Assembly (NCBI GenBank): GCA_004431415.1
Contig: QPMI01000109.1
Coordinates: forward strand, 1-64,000
Direction of reading: 5' to 3'
DNA from: Cyanophora paradoxa
Lineage: Eukaryota; Glaucocystophyceae; Cyanophorales; Cyanophoraceae
Length of the DNA: 64,000 bases
Below are positions 1 through 10,200 of this stretch, one piece after another. The position numbers were made by a program, and so were the translations under genes. A model generated the notes under the pieces. That model saw only the letters and a program-made list of their open reading frames with translations, did not search any database and had not been told where the DNA came from. Position 1 is the stretch's first letter, and the number at the start of each line of letters is the position of its first letter.

Positions 1-65
1 AGCCAATTCCTTTGTATATATTTTTATAGCTGCCTCAGTGGCATACTGAGACCGCTTTTGCTCAA

Positions 66-317
66 TTATCTTAATAGACCTGGGGGTCCATTGCTACTAT
101 CAGTAGGCAAATAATATTTAATCGGTCTCCCTCTGGGTCTCTGCTCCTCTTTTTGGGCTTTTCTGCGATAATAGGATGCCAGGGCTTGCTGCTTTTTATA
201 CTCTCTATATGCTGGGTCCTCTCTAATATCGTTTCTGCATTGCCAGAATGTGTCTTATAGACCCTCAGTAACAGGTTCATCACTGGTAAACTCGATTAAA
301 CTAATAGTGTCCTCCAT
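66..317 (-). pseudogene. Small AT-hook-like basic protein, one in-frame stop
   Basis: Reading from ATG at 317-315 one frame runs 83 codons to TAA at 68-66, broken only by TAA at 257-255 after codon 20. The part after the stop is lysine/arginine-rich (KKQQALASYYRRKAQKEEQ) and ends in a PRGRPIK motif, which resembles an AT-hook DNA minor-groove binder. Because both halves share one frame, a nonsense change in one gene is more likely than two genes, but a separate 20-codon ORF followed by a second gene cannot be excluded. A longer ORF in another frame (71-283) lacks this composition and is probably a shadow. The function is not recognised; a DNA- or chromatin-binding role is inference from the AT-hook-like motif only. 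Confidence 0.5.
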
Positions 318-570
318 TTATATTCCCAGAGAAAACGTTTTCTGCTGGCAAAGAACTTCTCCTTGGATACTCCTGTTGCTCATATGTATACTCTGTGGGG
401 TCTGCTGGCATTGACTCCAACAGAAACTGTTGACTCCTTCTCTCTCTTGCTTCTGATACATTATCCTCAGTATCTGACATCTCAAACTCTATTGTTGTCT
501 CACAGCATCCACTGTGGCAATTGCTCACCACATGCAGACTGAACATCTCAAACTTTCGTATTATATCCAT
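301..570 (-). CDS. Hypothetical small acidic protein
   Basis: An 89-codon minus-strand ORF lies between the coiled-coil gene upstream and the AT-hook-like gene downstream, in the same direction. The first ATG at 570 overlaps the end of the upstream gene by about 10 bases. An internal ATG at 480 begins the sequence MSDTEDNVSEARERR and may be the true start, because the stretch before it (Cys/His-rich) looks unlike the rest. The protein is polar, rich in Glu, Ser and Tyr, and has no membrane segment. No family is recognised. Its place just before the packaging ATPase and capsid cluster suggests a late or structural accessory protein, which is inference from position only. Confidence 0.5.
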   Translation of the reverse strand: MDIIRKFEMFSLHVVSNCHSGCCETTIEFEMSDTEDNVSEARERRSQQFLLESMPADPTEYTYEQQEYPRRSSLPAENVFSGNINGGHY

Positions 571-1223
571 TCTCTAATAAAACAGAGAAAATTAAAGCCA
601 AACTCGTCTTTTATATACTGTGGGGCTACTCCCTTTTCTACTTCAGCTTTGGTGGCACCAGGTTCAATGGTTCCCTTTTGGGTCTTTGTTTTCATTTCAT
701 CTACTGCCTGCTCATCGATTTGGGTCTCTTTCTTAGCAATAAACTGTTTATCTGGGACACCAGTAATACCCATTTTATAAACTTCCTTTCGAAGCATCTC
801 CTTTAGCTTAGCTCTCTCTTTCTTCTCAGTAACATACTGCTCCAAGGCACTGGATTTGGCTTCCAAGTCTTTGAGTTTAGCAGTCATCTCATCCCATTGA
901 GCCTTGGGAATTCGATGAATATTTTGAGTGGGAGCAGTCTTATATGTGACTTCACCAGCCATAGACTGGATTACCTTGTCTGATTCCTTACTAAGACCTT
1001 CACCTTTGCGAGCCAATGACAGATCTTGCAAGCCTAAACCTTTATCATCAGCAGCACCAATAATTCGCCTGGCACCCTCAGCAACAGCTTTCATTTTCGA
1101 AGCTTCAGGTGAGATGTTGAGTTGGTCACTGGTTGAAGCTTGTGGGGCTTTGTCATCGACTGATTCCTCATAGGCAGCATTAAGAGGGTCCTCTTCTTGC
1201 TGTGAGGGCTTTACCTCATTCAT
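561..1223 (-). CDS. Hypothetical protein with coiled-coil region
   Basis: This 220-codon ORF is polar and rich in Lys, Glu, Gln and Ala. Residues about 110-150 (WDEMTAKLKDLEAKSSALEQ and following) have heptad-like spacing and probably form a coiled coil. There is no signal peptide or transmembrane segment. The start ATG at 1223-1221 overlaps the stop of a 34-codon ORF upstream (sequence ATGA), the arrangement of two co-transcribed genes. It is one of the few longer viral ORFs without an evident frameshift. No family is recognised; a scaffold or internal virion protein would fit its composition and its place beside the ATPase and capsid genes, but that is a guess. Confidence 0.65.
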   Translation of the reverse strand: MNEVKPSQQEEDPLNAAYEESVDDKAPQASTSDQLNISPEASKMKAVAEGARRIIGAADDKGLGLQDLSLARKGEGLSKESDKVIQSMAGEVTYKTAPTQNIHRIPKAQWDEMTAKLKDLEAKSSALEQYVTEKKERAKLKEMLRKEVYKMGITGVPDKQFIAKKETQIDEQAVDEMKTKTQKGTIEPGATKAEVEKGVAPQYIKDEFGFNFLCFIREWI

Positions 1224-1324
1224 ACATTGAACTTCAGTGGATCTGTGTTAATGGATCCATTGTTTCCACCACCTGAATAGCCAACAGCCCCAGCTGGAAT
1301 CCCTATCTTTCGTTTGGGAGGCAT
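1220..1324 (-). CDS. 34-residue hypothetical protein
   Basis: A short minus-strand ORF begins MPPKRKIGIPAGAVGYSGGG and ends at the TGA that overlaps the ATG of the next gene. The basic start followed by a Gly/Ser/Asn-rich stretch is unlike the neighbouring genes. It sits exactly in the gap between the ATPase gene and the coiled-coil gene and has the same direction, which supports real translation. It is too short for family assignment. It could alternatively be the displaced N-terminus of the downstream protein if the overlap hides a frameshift. Confidence 0.45.
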   Translation of the reverse strand: MPPKRKIGIPAGAVGYSGGGNNGSINTDPLKFNV

Positions 1325-1352
1325 TGTATCTTTATTAGAATGAGAGATAATT

Positions 1353-2132
1353 TTATAAACCGCGTTTATATCGCATCAATTTATTGCTATGGACTTGGCT
1401 TTTCACTTCTTTGGGGGCTTCCTCTTTTTCTGGTGGTTTCAGTTCATCCTCTTTCTTTTTTGGCTTCCTGTGGAAGCGAGGAAATGGGAAATCTTTCACA
1501 AGCTCAGCTTTATCTACATAGTATTTAACTGAGTAGTTTGCAGAGGACAAATGATATATTGATAGGAGTGAACATACTCTTCAAACATCTTGTAGAAATC
1601 CTCTTTATTTCGCATTATATTGTATTCTTCCTCTATGGCTTCAAGTTCTTTGCGATTAGCAGCACTGAGAAACATAGCATAGTCAGAATTAACTCGAATA
1701 GTCGACGAGACTTTCCTTAGCTTTTGTGTGATGCAGATAATGGATATTTTCGAATGGCGACCTCTGGAATACAGAGATCCGATTATTTTATCCCTTGTGA
1801 GATCGACTATCTCATTATCGATTAAATCATCTAAAACTACACATAACTGGTTAACAGGCTCACCCTTTTCTATTTTCTCTTGCCTCTCATCTAGCAATTT
1901 AGCAATGTAAGGGCATCCATTTTCCCAGTTGCAGTGTTGCCACTTTATCCCAGAAATGATTGAAGCTGGTTCCACTCACAACTAAAACAACATCAATCTT
2001 TTTGGCATCATGTAACTGCTTTAACCAATACTTTACAGCTTCTGATTTACCAGTGGCTGATTTCCCGATTGCCAATACACGAAATGGTGGTTCTATCATT
2101 TCACCAGCATTAAATTCTTCCAGATCATTCAT
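1353..2132 (-). pseudogene. Genome-packaging ATPase (FtsK/HerA, A32-like), two frameshifts
   Basis: The P-loop is plain near residue 25 (AIGKSATGKSEAV, Walker A) and Walker B follows as LCVVLDDLID. The region downstream (IICITQKLRKVSSTIRVNSD) fits the conserved sensor/arginine part of HerA-FtsK packaging ATPases. In polinton-like viruses this enzyme pumps DNA into the capsid. The C-terminal tail is Lys/Pro/Glu-rich. The gene is read in three pieces: ATG 2132 to about 1920, about 1920 to 1545, and 1545 to 1353. The outer pieces share one frame and the middle is shifted, so two opposite indels are implied. One lies in an A-run near 1920 and the other near 1545. It is either a decayed gene or two sequencing errors. 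The joined length of about 260 codons is normal for the family. Confidence 0.88.
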
Positions 2133-2197
2133 TGTTGTATATCTTTCTACATAAAGACAGATAAAAATAATGCAGGGAGACTGAAAATCGTAACAAT

Positions 2198-3594
2198 CTA
2201 CAAATTTATACGACGTAATCCATCTTTGTCTACAATTATGAACGAATGCATGAGAGCGCGAACATTAACATCGATTACCTTATCTGAAGGCATGTAGAGG
2301 GTGAGGAATGAAGAGGAGGAATTTGTTAAATCAACATAACCAGACTGGGCAATATTTCGAATCGCCTTTTCTCCATCAAGGCAGAAAGGCAATCCTGAAA
2401 GGACATAGCGATCAGCAACCTTATCCATGTTAGAGCATTTGAAGGCATCAGCAATTAGCTCAGCACCTTTGAGTAGGGAAATTGGCTCAGTGGCAAAAAG
2501 TCGCTGACCATTTATTTCAGTTGTAAATGTTATGTCTTTGGAGTTGGCATAGGTCTTAAGAACACTGTGGGAGCCATTGGATTTGTCAACAGTTGCATTA
2601 TCACGAACTGAAACAAGCAGAGCATATACAAGACCTGAGATTTGAGAGAGGTTAATTCGATTGGGTTGGGCATTGCCCTTAGCAGGGAAAGCAATAGCAT
2701 CAACAAATCCAATATCAAGGAGGGAATAGCCATGCCAGTAGTCTTAACTTTTTCAATTACAGTAGCGAAAAGCTCATCAGAAACATTAATAGCATGCATA
2801 TAAAGGCGAGGAGAAGTAATTGAAATTTCAGGAGTTGTTGCACCAAGAGTAAAGTCTGTGATGTTTTGACCAACATTTGCCAGAACAGTTTCAGCAGGGG
2901 CAGTTCCAAGACCATCATCTTTTGAATAATCTACATCAGCTGCTGCAACAGTAAGACCACGACCACCATAGGATGTTTCAACATAGCCTTTTCCAACATC
3001 CTTAAACCAAACAGTAACAACCATTTCACCAGATAAAGCACCAAGGGGAAGGTAGTGATTTAGCCAAGGCACTGGAATTTCAACGAAAAATGAGCCACCA
3101 AGTCGGTTGGTTCCATGAGCAGGGATGCCATGAACCATGCCCATTGATCGTTTCTTTTTAGCTAGTTGATCCTCCGAATAATAGACCAGGGGGAAATGAG
3201 CAAGGAAATCAGATGGAATATGGTAGGTGTAAGATCCATAGGTAATTTCAAGTCGCTGAACTAAAGCACCAACTGGGCGAGTGTATCCATTGCGAACTAG
3301 ATCAGTATCACCAGCAAAAGTGATAGCTGGAAGGTCAAAAGCAAGTTCGAGTTTTCCACAGAAATTGTAGCGAGGTAGCTTGAAGGAAATGCGATTTCCT
3401 ACATTATTTGTGAAAGTATTACTAGGATTCACAACAACTAGAACTGGCTTAGACTTGGATTCGAGACCAAGCATAAGGGAGTTATCCAGGAAAAAGGCTT
3501 TCGCCTCTCTGGGGTTGTTAGGGCTTCTTTCAGCGAAAGTCTTTGAAGAGTGGAAGTGATATCCATTATATTCTCTTTTATTATACTGCAACAT
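2198..3594 (-). pseudogene. Major capsid protein (double jelly-roll type), one frameshift
   Basis: This is the longest minus-strand gene, lying next to the packaging ATPase and the minor capsid genes, as in polinton-like viruses. The ORF from ATG 3594 (MLQYNKREYNGYHFHSSK) carries features expected of this capsid family: a long beta-rich protein with a GNRISFKLPRYNFCGKLELA strand region and loops with many aromatic residues. At about 2735 the original frame turns into a Leu-rich, unlikely tail, while the protein-like reading continues in another frame to 2198. A single indel therefore splits a protein of about 465 residues. Positions 2250-2363, near its C-terminal end, are duplicated exactly at 5303-5416. 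The assignment rests on size, position and composition; a profile search would settle it. Confidence 0.8.
2250..2363. repeat. 114-bp exact direct repeat, donor copy in capsid gene
   Basis: These 114 bases are identical to 5303-5416 and lie in the same orientation. Here they form the penultimate C-terminal coding part of the capsid gene, read on the minus strand. This is presumably the source copy, because it continues the capsid reading frame on both sides. Confidence 0.95.
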
Positions 3595-3619
3595 AAAAAA
3601 TCTACCAATGATCCTTAAT

Positions 3620-4630
3620 TTATGCGAAGTTTGTAATAACTGGATAGGAAGGGTGAAGCTGCGACATTCTCATCTTATAGTATTCATAAACTGGGTCCCC
3701 AGCTGGCTCATCACCATAGCGAATTTCAAAGGTAAGATGAACAGGTTGACCCTCGAAATCAATTGGTTCATTAACAGCATTCACAATATCAACCGAGAAA
3801 GTGGATAATCCAACCTTCTTATTATAGTATTTGTAAAGTGGATGAGCCTCTGTCGAATTGTAAACTACATGCTCACCATAATCTTTGTCAGGGACCACTA
3901 TTTTATGGAAGTAACCAGTCAGGAGACCATCCCCACATTGCACCAGATCACCCAGCTCCTTTACTCTCACAAACAAAACACTGTCCCTGGTCATTTCAGG
4001 CTCAAATGAAGATATAATACCGTTTACTCGAGTTCCAGTAAAGATTCCATCAGTGAGAGCATCATAGACCTGTGATTTGATTGGGGAATTACCATATCTT
4101 CCAGGATCAAGACCAAAAAGTCGAGCTGAGCTTAACAGCTTTTGGATTGTTTTCAGGTTTGGGTCTACAGCAAGTGAGAAAGCCAGGTAAAACTTTTTTT
4201 CGGAATGGAATATAATTCGTTTCAGTGACTCATCCCATTTGCAGCGAACAGATGGTTTAGGATTTCTGTCATTAAACTTTTCATTTATAACATTCACCAG
4301 CTGTTGGTGGTTTTGAATGGGGGTTTCGCGATTTACAATGAATTGTTTCCATTGTTCAAAATCAGCAGCTGGGCGAGTTGTTGGAATTCCTGTAATTCCA
4401 GCTCCCGCAAGCTCTTCAGAATAATAAATACTAAATGTGTTATCAACTGTGACATCTCCTGCTTTGGTTTCACCACTCACCATAGGGATGCTGTTATAAA
4501 ATTCGGCTGAGACCAGTCTCACAGCCCTCACATTCTCATAACTACTGGGGAGTCGAGCCACAAAGCTTGATGTGGGACCATCACCAGAGATTGTATTAAA
4601 TGAGCTAACCTCGATGTAATCCACAGGCAT
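3620..4630 (-). CDS. Minor capsid (penton-like) protein
   Basis: An uninterrupted 336-codon gene starts MPVDYIEVSSFNTISGDGP. Its C-terminal part reads STFSVDIVNAVNEPIDFEG followed by a hydrophobic beta strand, the recurring pattern 'strand - D/N loop - G.P.. - strand' of single jelly-roll minor capsid proteins of polinton-like viruses. These form the pentameric vertices. It lies between the capsid gene (same strand, 25 bp away) and a second minor-capsid-like gene on the plus strand that has a similar C-terminal motif. The divergent spacer of 29 bp upstream is A+T-rich and must hold both promoters. It has no indels or stop codons, unlike its two neighbours. Confidence 0.75.
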   Translation of the reverse strand: MPVDYIEVSSFNTISGDGPTSSFVARLPSSYENVRAVRLVSAEFYNSIPMVSGETKAGDVTVDNTFSIYYSEELAGAGITGIPTTRPAADFEQWKQFIVNRETPIQNHQQLVNVINEKFNDRNPKPSVRCKWDESLKRIIFHSEKKFYLAFSLAVDPNLKTIQKLLSSARLFGLDPGRYGNSPIKSQVYDALTDGIFTGTRVNGIISSFEPEMTRDSVLFVRVKELGDLVQCGDGLLTGYFHKIVVPDKDYGEHVVYNSTEAHPLYKYYNKKVGLSTFSVDIVNAVNEPIDFEGQPVHLTFEIRYGDEPAGDPVYEYYKMRMSQLHPSYPVITNFA

Positions 4631-4659
4631 TCTTCTTTTATCTATATTTATATATTAAA
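4631..4659. promoter_or_regulatory. Short divergent promoter spacer
   Basis: Only 29 bases separate the start codons of two divergently read minor capsid genes. The spacer is almost entirely A/T with a run tatctatatttatatatta. Similar TATA-like stretches (for example ttatatatag before 15775) precede other viral genes in this window. Both promoters must overlap here; the exact start sites cannot be read. Confidence 0.45.
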
Positions 4660-5679
4660 ATGAACCGGCTCGTTAATATTGATAGCAGGGATAGAAGCCA
4701 AGGACAAAATGAAAACTCTTACAGGGTCACCCTCACAACTCCAGTAGAGAGACCAAGGGAATGCAGGGTTCTATATGCAGAGATTCCAAACAGTATCTAT
4801 AACAGTGTGGGAACTGATCATCTAACAGTTCAGTTTAATTACCAAGATGGTTCATATAACCAAGTGATCACACAACAAGTGTATCCCCTTCCCAGTGGCT
4901 ACATCAATCAGGGTCATTTTGGGGTCACACACCCTTATAATTATGGGCTGAACTATTCAAGCTTCCAAACTATTGCAGGCAAAACAGTAGCTTTTGAGTT
5001 CAAGATATTCTATAACCCAACTACCTATAAAGTGGAGTTTTACAGTAACCATGAGTTTCGTTTTATTGCAAGCAACCAGAGAATAGGGAAGCTTTTGGGT
5101 GTGAGTTCTACTGAATACACCAATGGGTATTATAGCACTCCTCCTGTTGGTGGATCACCCTATCGACCTGAGAACCTGTTAAAGTATGATGGCAAACCTA
5201 TTACACCTGATCACCCAGCATGGGGAACCACCTTTTCAGGACCCAGACTCTCATCTAAGCCCTTGCAATATTATTTTGACAGCAGAAAGATGTCTGATAT
5301 GAATGAGAGCGCGAACATTAACATCGATTACCTTATCTGAAGGCATGTAGAGGGTGAGGAATGAAGAGGAGGAATTTGTTAAATCAACATAACCAGACTG
5401 GGCAATATTTCGAATCTTAAAGAGCTTGCCCCTTTTGCCAGCAGACACAATATAGTTCCGAAATCGCAACCGCATAACCAGGGGGCAATCCTTAGATTGC
5501 AATTGAGTAAAGATATAGGGGGCTATGTTTACCATAGTGGTGAACATGCAGAATTTATTCAAATCAATGACAGAAACCTGGTGATAAGGGAACTCACAGT
5601 TGAGTTTAAAGATTACTTTGGTGAACTGATTGATATGAATGGAATCGATAATTCTTTTCAGTTGGAGTTTATCGAATAA
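4660..5679 (+). pseudogene. Second minor capsid protein, broken by duplicated capsid segment
   Basis: The gene starts MNRLVNIDSRDRSQGQNENS, a start pattern (IDSRDR) typical of minor capsid proteins of polinton-like viruses. It ends with TVEFKDYFGELIDMNGIDNS and FQLEFIE, the usual terminal jelly-roll strands. The reading stops at TGA 5338-5340 inside a 114-bp segment (5303-5416) identical to the capsid gene segment 2250-2363. Downstream, open reading resumes in the same frame with LKELAPFASRHNIVPKSQPH, because 114 is a multiple of three. The insert carries three in-frame stops, so the full protein cannot be made unless they are bypassed. Whether the segment was inserted or replaced viral bases cannot be told without an intact homologue. 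Confidence 0.8.
5303..5416. repeat. 114-bp exact direct repeat, copy inside minor capsid gene
   Basis: The sequence is identical to 2250-2363 over all 114 bases by direct comparison. In the plus-strand host gene it reads as antisense capsid sequence and introduces stops TGA, TGA and TAA. The flanking bases differ immediately on both sides. Confidence 0.95.
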
Positions 5680-7223
5680 AGGCACCTGTAAAGTCAACTC
5701 TCATTGTGGGAGCATTCACATACACAAGGGGATAAATGCGAATATATTTAATTCTGAGAGAAAAACCTATGTAAAAAGCATCCTTGATGCTGAGAGGAAA
5801 TCCACTCAATAGAGCCACATCACCTGAGTTGTGAGCATTGTTAATGTTCTCACAGACATATATTTTGTTTTGCCCATCTGATCGAATAAAAGACCAGTTG
5901 ATCCCATCAGTGGATGTTGCCACATTGAAAGTCTTAATAAAAGCATTGGTGTCCCCTGATCCATAGGCAATCACAGAAGAGAGTTCAAAAGTATATGGAA
6001 AAGCAACTTGAAGGTATTCAGTGGGGTTTCCCATATCTGCTCAGGAGCATAGGCTCCAGCTTCCCAGCCAAATGCTGAAGGTCTAGCCATGAAAGGCTCT
6101 TTACCAGTCACAGAGGATGAGGCAGTGAAGGCATCATCTGCAAGCTGATACCAATTAGCATCCAAAGGTGGTGATGTAGTGAGAGTGGATGAGATGTAAG
6201 CCTTTGTAGGGTTCTTTAATTCATAGTTTGCTACTAGAATGCTGCAAAGCTTATTAATCATATCATTGTTTGCTGCTATGTATGTTTCTGTGAAAGAAAG
6301 CATATCTGGGATTTTAGAAGTGTCATCCAGGGAGCTTACTATGTGATTCGGAAGAGGTACTGATAACCTATAGTATCTCCCATAATCCTGATCATAGTTG
6401 TAGGGTAACAACTCCTCCATCTTATCAAGGGCAGAAAGCTCACTTGCAGCCATGAGCATGTTAATCAATGGGCTTCCATCTGTTGAGGCAATCCATGAGA
6501 GAATGCCCCAGCTGTTGACAGTCTCATAAGCATAACCCACATAATCAGACTCTAAATGTGGGTCCACCTCTCCACAAGAGATACTTATTACTATAATGTC
6601 ATCATCATCACTGTAAATCTTCTTTGCATGGCTGTAACCACACACACTGGGATTATTGTTTCCCGAAATGGCACCATCAATGAGACAGACATATACTCCC
6701 GATTGAAATCAACAATGCTTACAGGTGAAAAGTATGTAGGAGCAGCAGAAGTAGCCCTAGCAGCAATCTTACAGGGCATAAAGTTGTAATTGTTATCATT
6801 TGTGATAAATATTGGTTTCATATTCTGAGTATCAAAAGATGTAATCACAATGTCCTTTAGGGAATCCTGTATTAGTGATTCCCCAGTAACTGAATTGATT
6901 GCAGTCTCCAAGGGTCCCACATCATACTTTGTGTTAAATAGGGCATTTTCAATGATATTTCGAGGATTTGCGAAAATCAAAGGCAGTTGAGTTAGGTAAA
7001 TATTGTGTAAATCGTTTGCTGTCAGTTTAGGTTCACCTGGTCTATCAGGATGCCTTATATTCAAACCTATTGCAATGATCCCACCAGTGGAAGTTCCACT
7101 CACAAGATCCACAAGATCGATTATTCTCCTGCCAGTTCGATTTTCGATTTCTTTTAGCAGCCTGGTTATGATAATGCCCCTTGCACCCCCGCCAGAAAGA
7201 CTTAAAACGACCTTGAGAGGCAT
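5669..7223 (-). pseudogene. Patatin-like phospholipase with discoidin-like C-terminus, two frameshifts
   Basis: The N-terminus has the patatin oxyanion loop SLSGGGARGI, then the nucleophile elbow GTSTG, and in a shifted frame the DGA motif (LIDGAISGNN) that supplies the catalytic aspartate. Patatins hydrolyse acyl chains of membrane lipids; in a virus this could aid membrane breach at entry or exit. The C-terminal part (SAFGWEAGAYAPEQIW, YLQVAFPY, FNVATSTDGINWSF) follows the order of an F5/8 type C (discoidin) carbohydrate- or lipid-binding domain. Two indels break the gene: about two extra bases near 6692, just before the DGA motif, and one missing G near 6025. Joined length is about 515 codons. 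It converges on, and overlaps by about 11 bases, the end of the minor capsid gene. Confidence 0.85.
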
Positions 7224-7266
7224 CTTTTACTTATCAGGAATTTTATAAATCCATATAGTAAAAGCC
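7224..7266. promoter_or_regulatory. Divergent spacer between patatin and giant fibre genes
   Basis: These 43 bases lie between two divergent start codons and contain attttataaatccatatag, a TATA-like stretch. They must drive the minus-strand patatin gene and the plus-strand fibre gene. No operator can be recognised. Confidence 0.35.
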
Positions 7267-10200
7267 ATGAGCTTCAATTACCCACCCAATCTAGAAACCA
7301 TTCAAGATGATAATGCAAGCAGCACCAAGCATGTGAACTTTGATAATATTAAAGTAAAGGGTTCAGTTTCAATTGACCACAGCTCTGATAATTCATCAAA
7401 GACTCAATCAAGGGAGCATGCTTTATCTGTGAATCAAACCGATCCAGATAAAGAGGATGTCAGTGTAGCCTTTAGTTTGGGTAATGTGAAAGCAAACCAA
7501 GTGGCAGAGATCAAAGCAACAAGAAGGAGACCTAGGAAACTAAAAACCAGTGGCACTCACCCAGATATACCTTCCAGGTTCGATAGTGGTCGATTGATTT
7601 TCAATGTTCAAGATGAGCAGGGCAAACAGAACACAGCTTTGCGAATTTACAATGAGGGCAGCACTGCAAAAGCTGAGGTCCCCAAGTATTGCAAGTGGGT
7701 CCCATTGCCAACACAAATCAGGTCTCCTACACAAATGATGTATACCCCAAGGATATTACATATGACTTTGCGAGGAATGAGCCTTTTGGGTTTTTTACTC
7801 CAAAAGATGTCCATCAAAAAAAGCCATCAATTACAATCAACAGTAGCCCCAGTCAACCAGTAGCAATCCATTTACATCCTGATTTAGTCGAAATGGATAG
7901 GCACCTTTTGCCTTTGTATAGCAATGTGAAAGACCTTGGAATTAGAACCAGGCAATGGCGAAATATCCATGGCAGCAATGTGTATGCAAATGGGGAGAAA
8001 CTTGTGAGTGAGAAAACTCTAAGGGAAATAATTGAGCATTATGGTCCCAATGGACCAACAGTTCCATTCCCTATTCCATTTCCAAATGGACCTCCCGATT
8101 TAACACCAAAGAAACAGCCTGGAAGAGAATACACAGCAACTGAAGATGTAGCCTTTGGGCAGCATATTGTTAGTTGGGAGCAAGTTCGCAATAAACCTAT
8201 AATTGAACCCAGAAAGCAAATAGATGAGCAGTATTTACCTCCTGAAGTCGATATATTAGAGCTTGATGAATATCAATTCGTTCCAGATGAGGAAGAATAT
8301 TTACCAGATGGTTTTGACCCACAAGAATATGAGTATGATCAATATGACCCCAATGAGGAGGAGTATTTACCTGATGGCTTAGATCCACAAGAGTTTGAGT
8401 ATGAGCAGAACTATGAACCTGATGAGGAGTATTTACCAGATGGTCATGATCCACCAGCTGTTGACTATGAGCAACCTTATGAACCCCATGAGGAATTATT
8501 ACCAGATGGATTTCGACCTGAGATCTGGGAGTTCTTTCCTGATTATGAACAAATTAATAATAAACCTGCAAAGTATCCCCCAGAGGATCACAATCATGAT
8601 TGGGATGAGATCTTAGGCAAACCTCAAAAGTATCCACCAGAGGATCACAGGCATGATTGGGGTGATATTGATGGGATACCAGAAGAATTTCCACCAAGCA
8701 AACATGAACATATTTGGGATGAGATTAATGACCAACCAGAGTTTGCAAAAGTGGAGCCTTTGGCAACCCTAGGGGTTTCTCTTTACCAGACTTGCAATGT
8801 CCCTGAAAGGATCTTTTTGAATGAACACTATGTTCATGTGAATGGGACACTTGCGAATTCAGCTATGAGAGGACCACTTCATATTAGGACATTACCAGGC
8901 TCTTATAATCCACCACCTGAACCAGGAGCAACCATACCAAATATCTTTGTGTCAAGCTACATGGAGGCTGACATTCCCACAGATACATTCAGAGTCCCAA
9001 CAGACCCAGCAACCTACCAAAATTACAACTCTGCTATACAGGTTCATGTAGCAGATGTAAGCAGTTTAGATGGCTCAAGACCAATGATAGTTTTCAGTCG
9101 AGATAAGTATTCCTACATTCCCATAGTGGGAACTGCAAATGATAATTATGGGAGGGCAGAGCTTGCATGGATTAAAACAGATTATGGTGGGGTTCTGGAA
9201 GCCAATCAGAGGATGGCTGCAAAAAACATACACAATGAGAGCATTTCGAGAGTGGTCACAGAGGATTACCTTACTGCTGTTGTTCTTGTGAATATAGTCA
9301 CCCTTGCTATGCTCGCAAATTATGTAACTAAAAATGAACTTGCAGTCGAATTATCAAAGTATCTTCTTAAAACTGGTGGAACAATCACAGGGGACCTAAC
9401 TGTCACCAGTAACCTTTACACAAGTAACCTTTATGCAAGTAATATAACTGTTGATTATCTTACTGTTACATCTAATGCAAACCTTCCACATCATCCAACT
9501 TCAAATGTTGTGATAGGGTGGATTGAAAACCATACACACACCAAAGACCAAATTGTAGACTTTGATCACACACATGCCTGGTCAAATATTGTGGACAGAC
9601 CATTGACTTTCCCCCCAGATGATCACACACATGCCTGGTCGAATATTGTGGACAAACCTATCACCTTCCCTCCTGATACTCACACTCATGATTATACCCA
9701 GATCACCAACTGTAATCACAGACACCCTTGGAGTGAAATTGACCAGCAACCCAAATTTGCATCTGCAGGCAACCTGCTAACAGACTTCCCACATGGTGTG
9801 AGTCTTTACCAGAGTAATACCATACCTGAGAGGCTACAACTAAATGATTATTATGTCAATCGAAAGGGTATTGATGCAGGCACTACTATGGAAGGTGAAT
9901 TATACATTAGACCCCCTACAAGAATGCAGATGATTGCAGCAGGTGGAAATTTCGGAGCATTGGACACCAAACCAGGTATCTATTTAACCAGTTACTATGC
10001 TGATGACATCCCAATGACAGGAGGATTACCACCACTCCCATCTGATCCAGTCAATTATGATGACAAAGATGCAGCAATCCAAATTAATGTTACTGATGTG
10101 AGTGATTTGGATGGTTCAAGACCAAAATTAATATTCAGCAGGGAGAGACTGTTACCTGATGCTCTTCTAGGAAATCGAGATGACTATAAGAGATGTGAGA

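Noticed and set aside
1353-2132. Programmed ribosomal frameshifting in the ATPase gene
   Set aside because: Two opposite shifts in one gene and further shifts in six other genes, with no common slippery site, fit random indels better.
5251-5697. 148-codon minus-strand ORF containing capsid-like sequence
   Set aside because: It arises where the 114-bp capsid copy sits antisense within the plus-strand minor capsid gene; its flanks are antisense to protein-like plus-strand reading.
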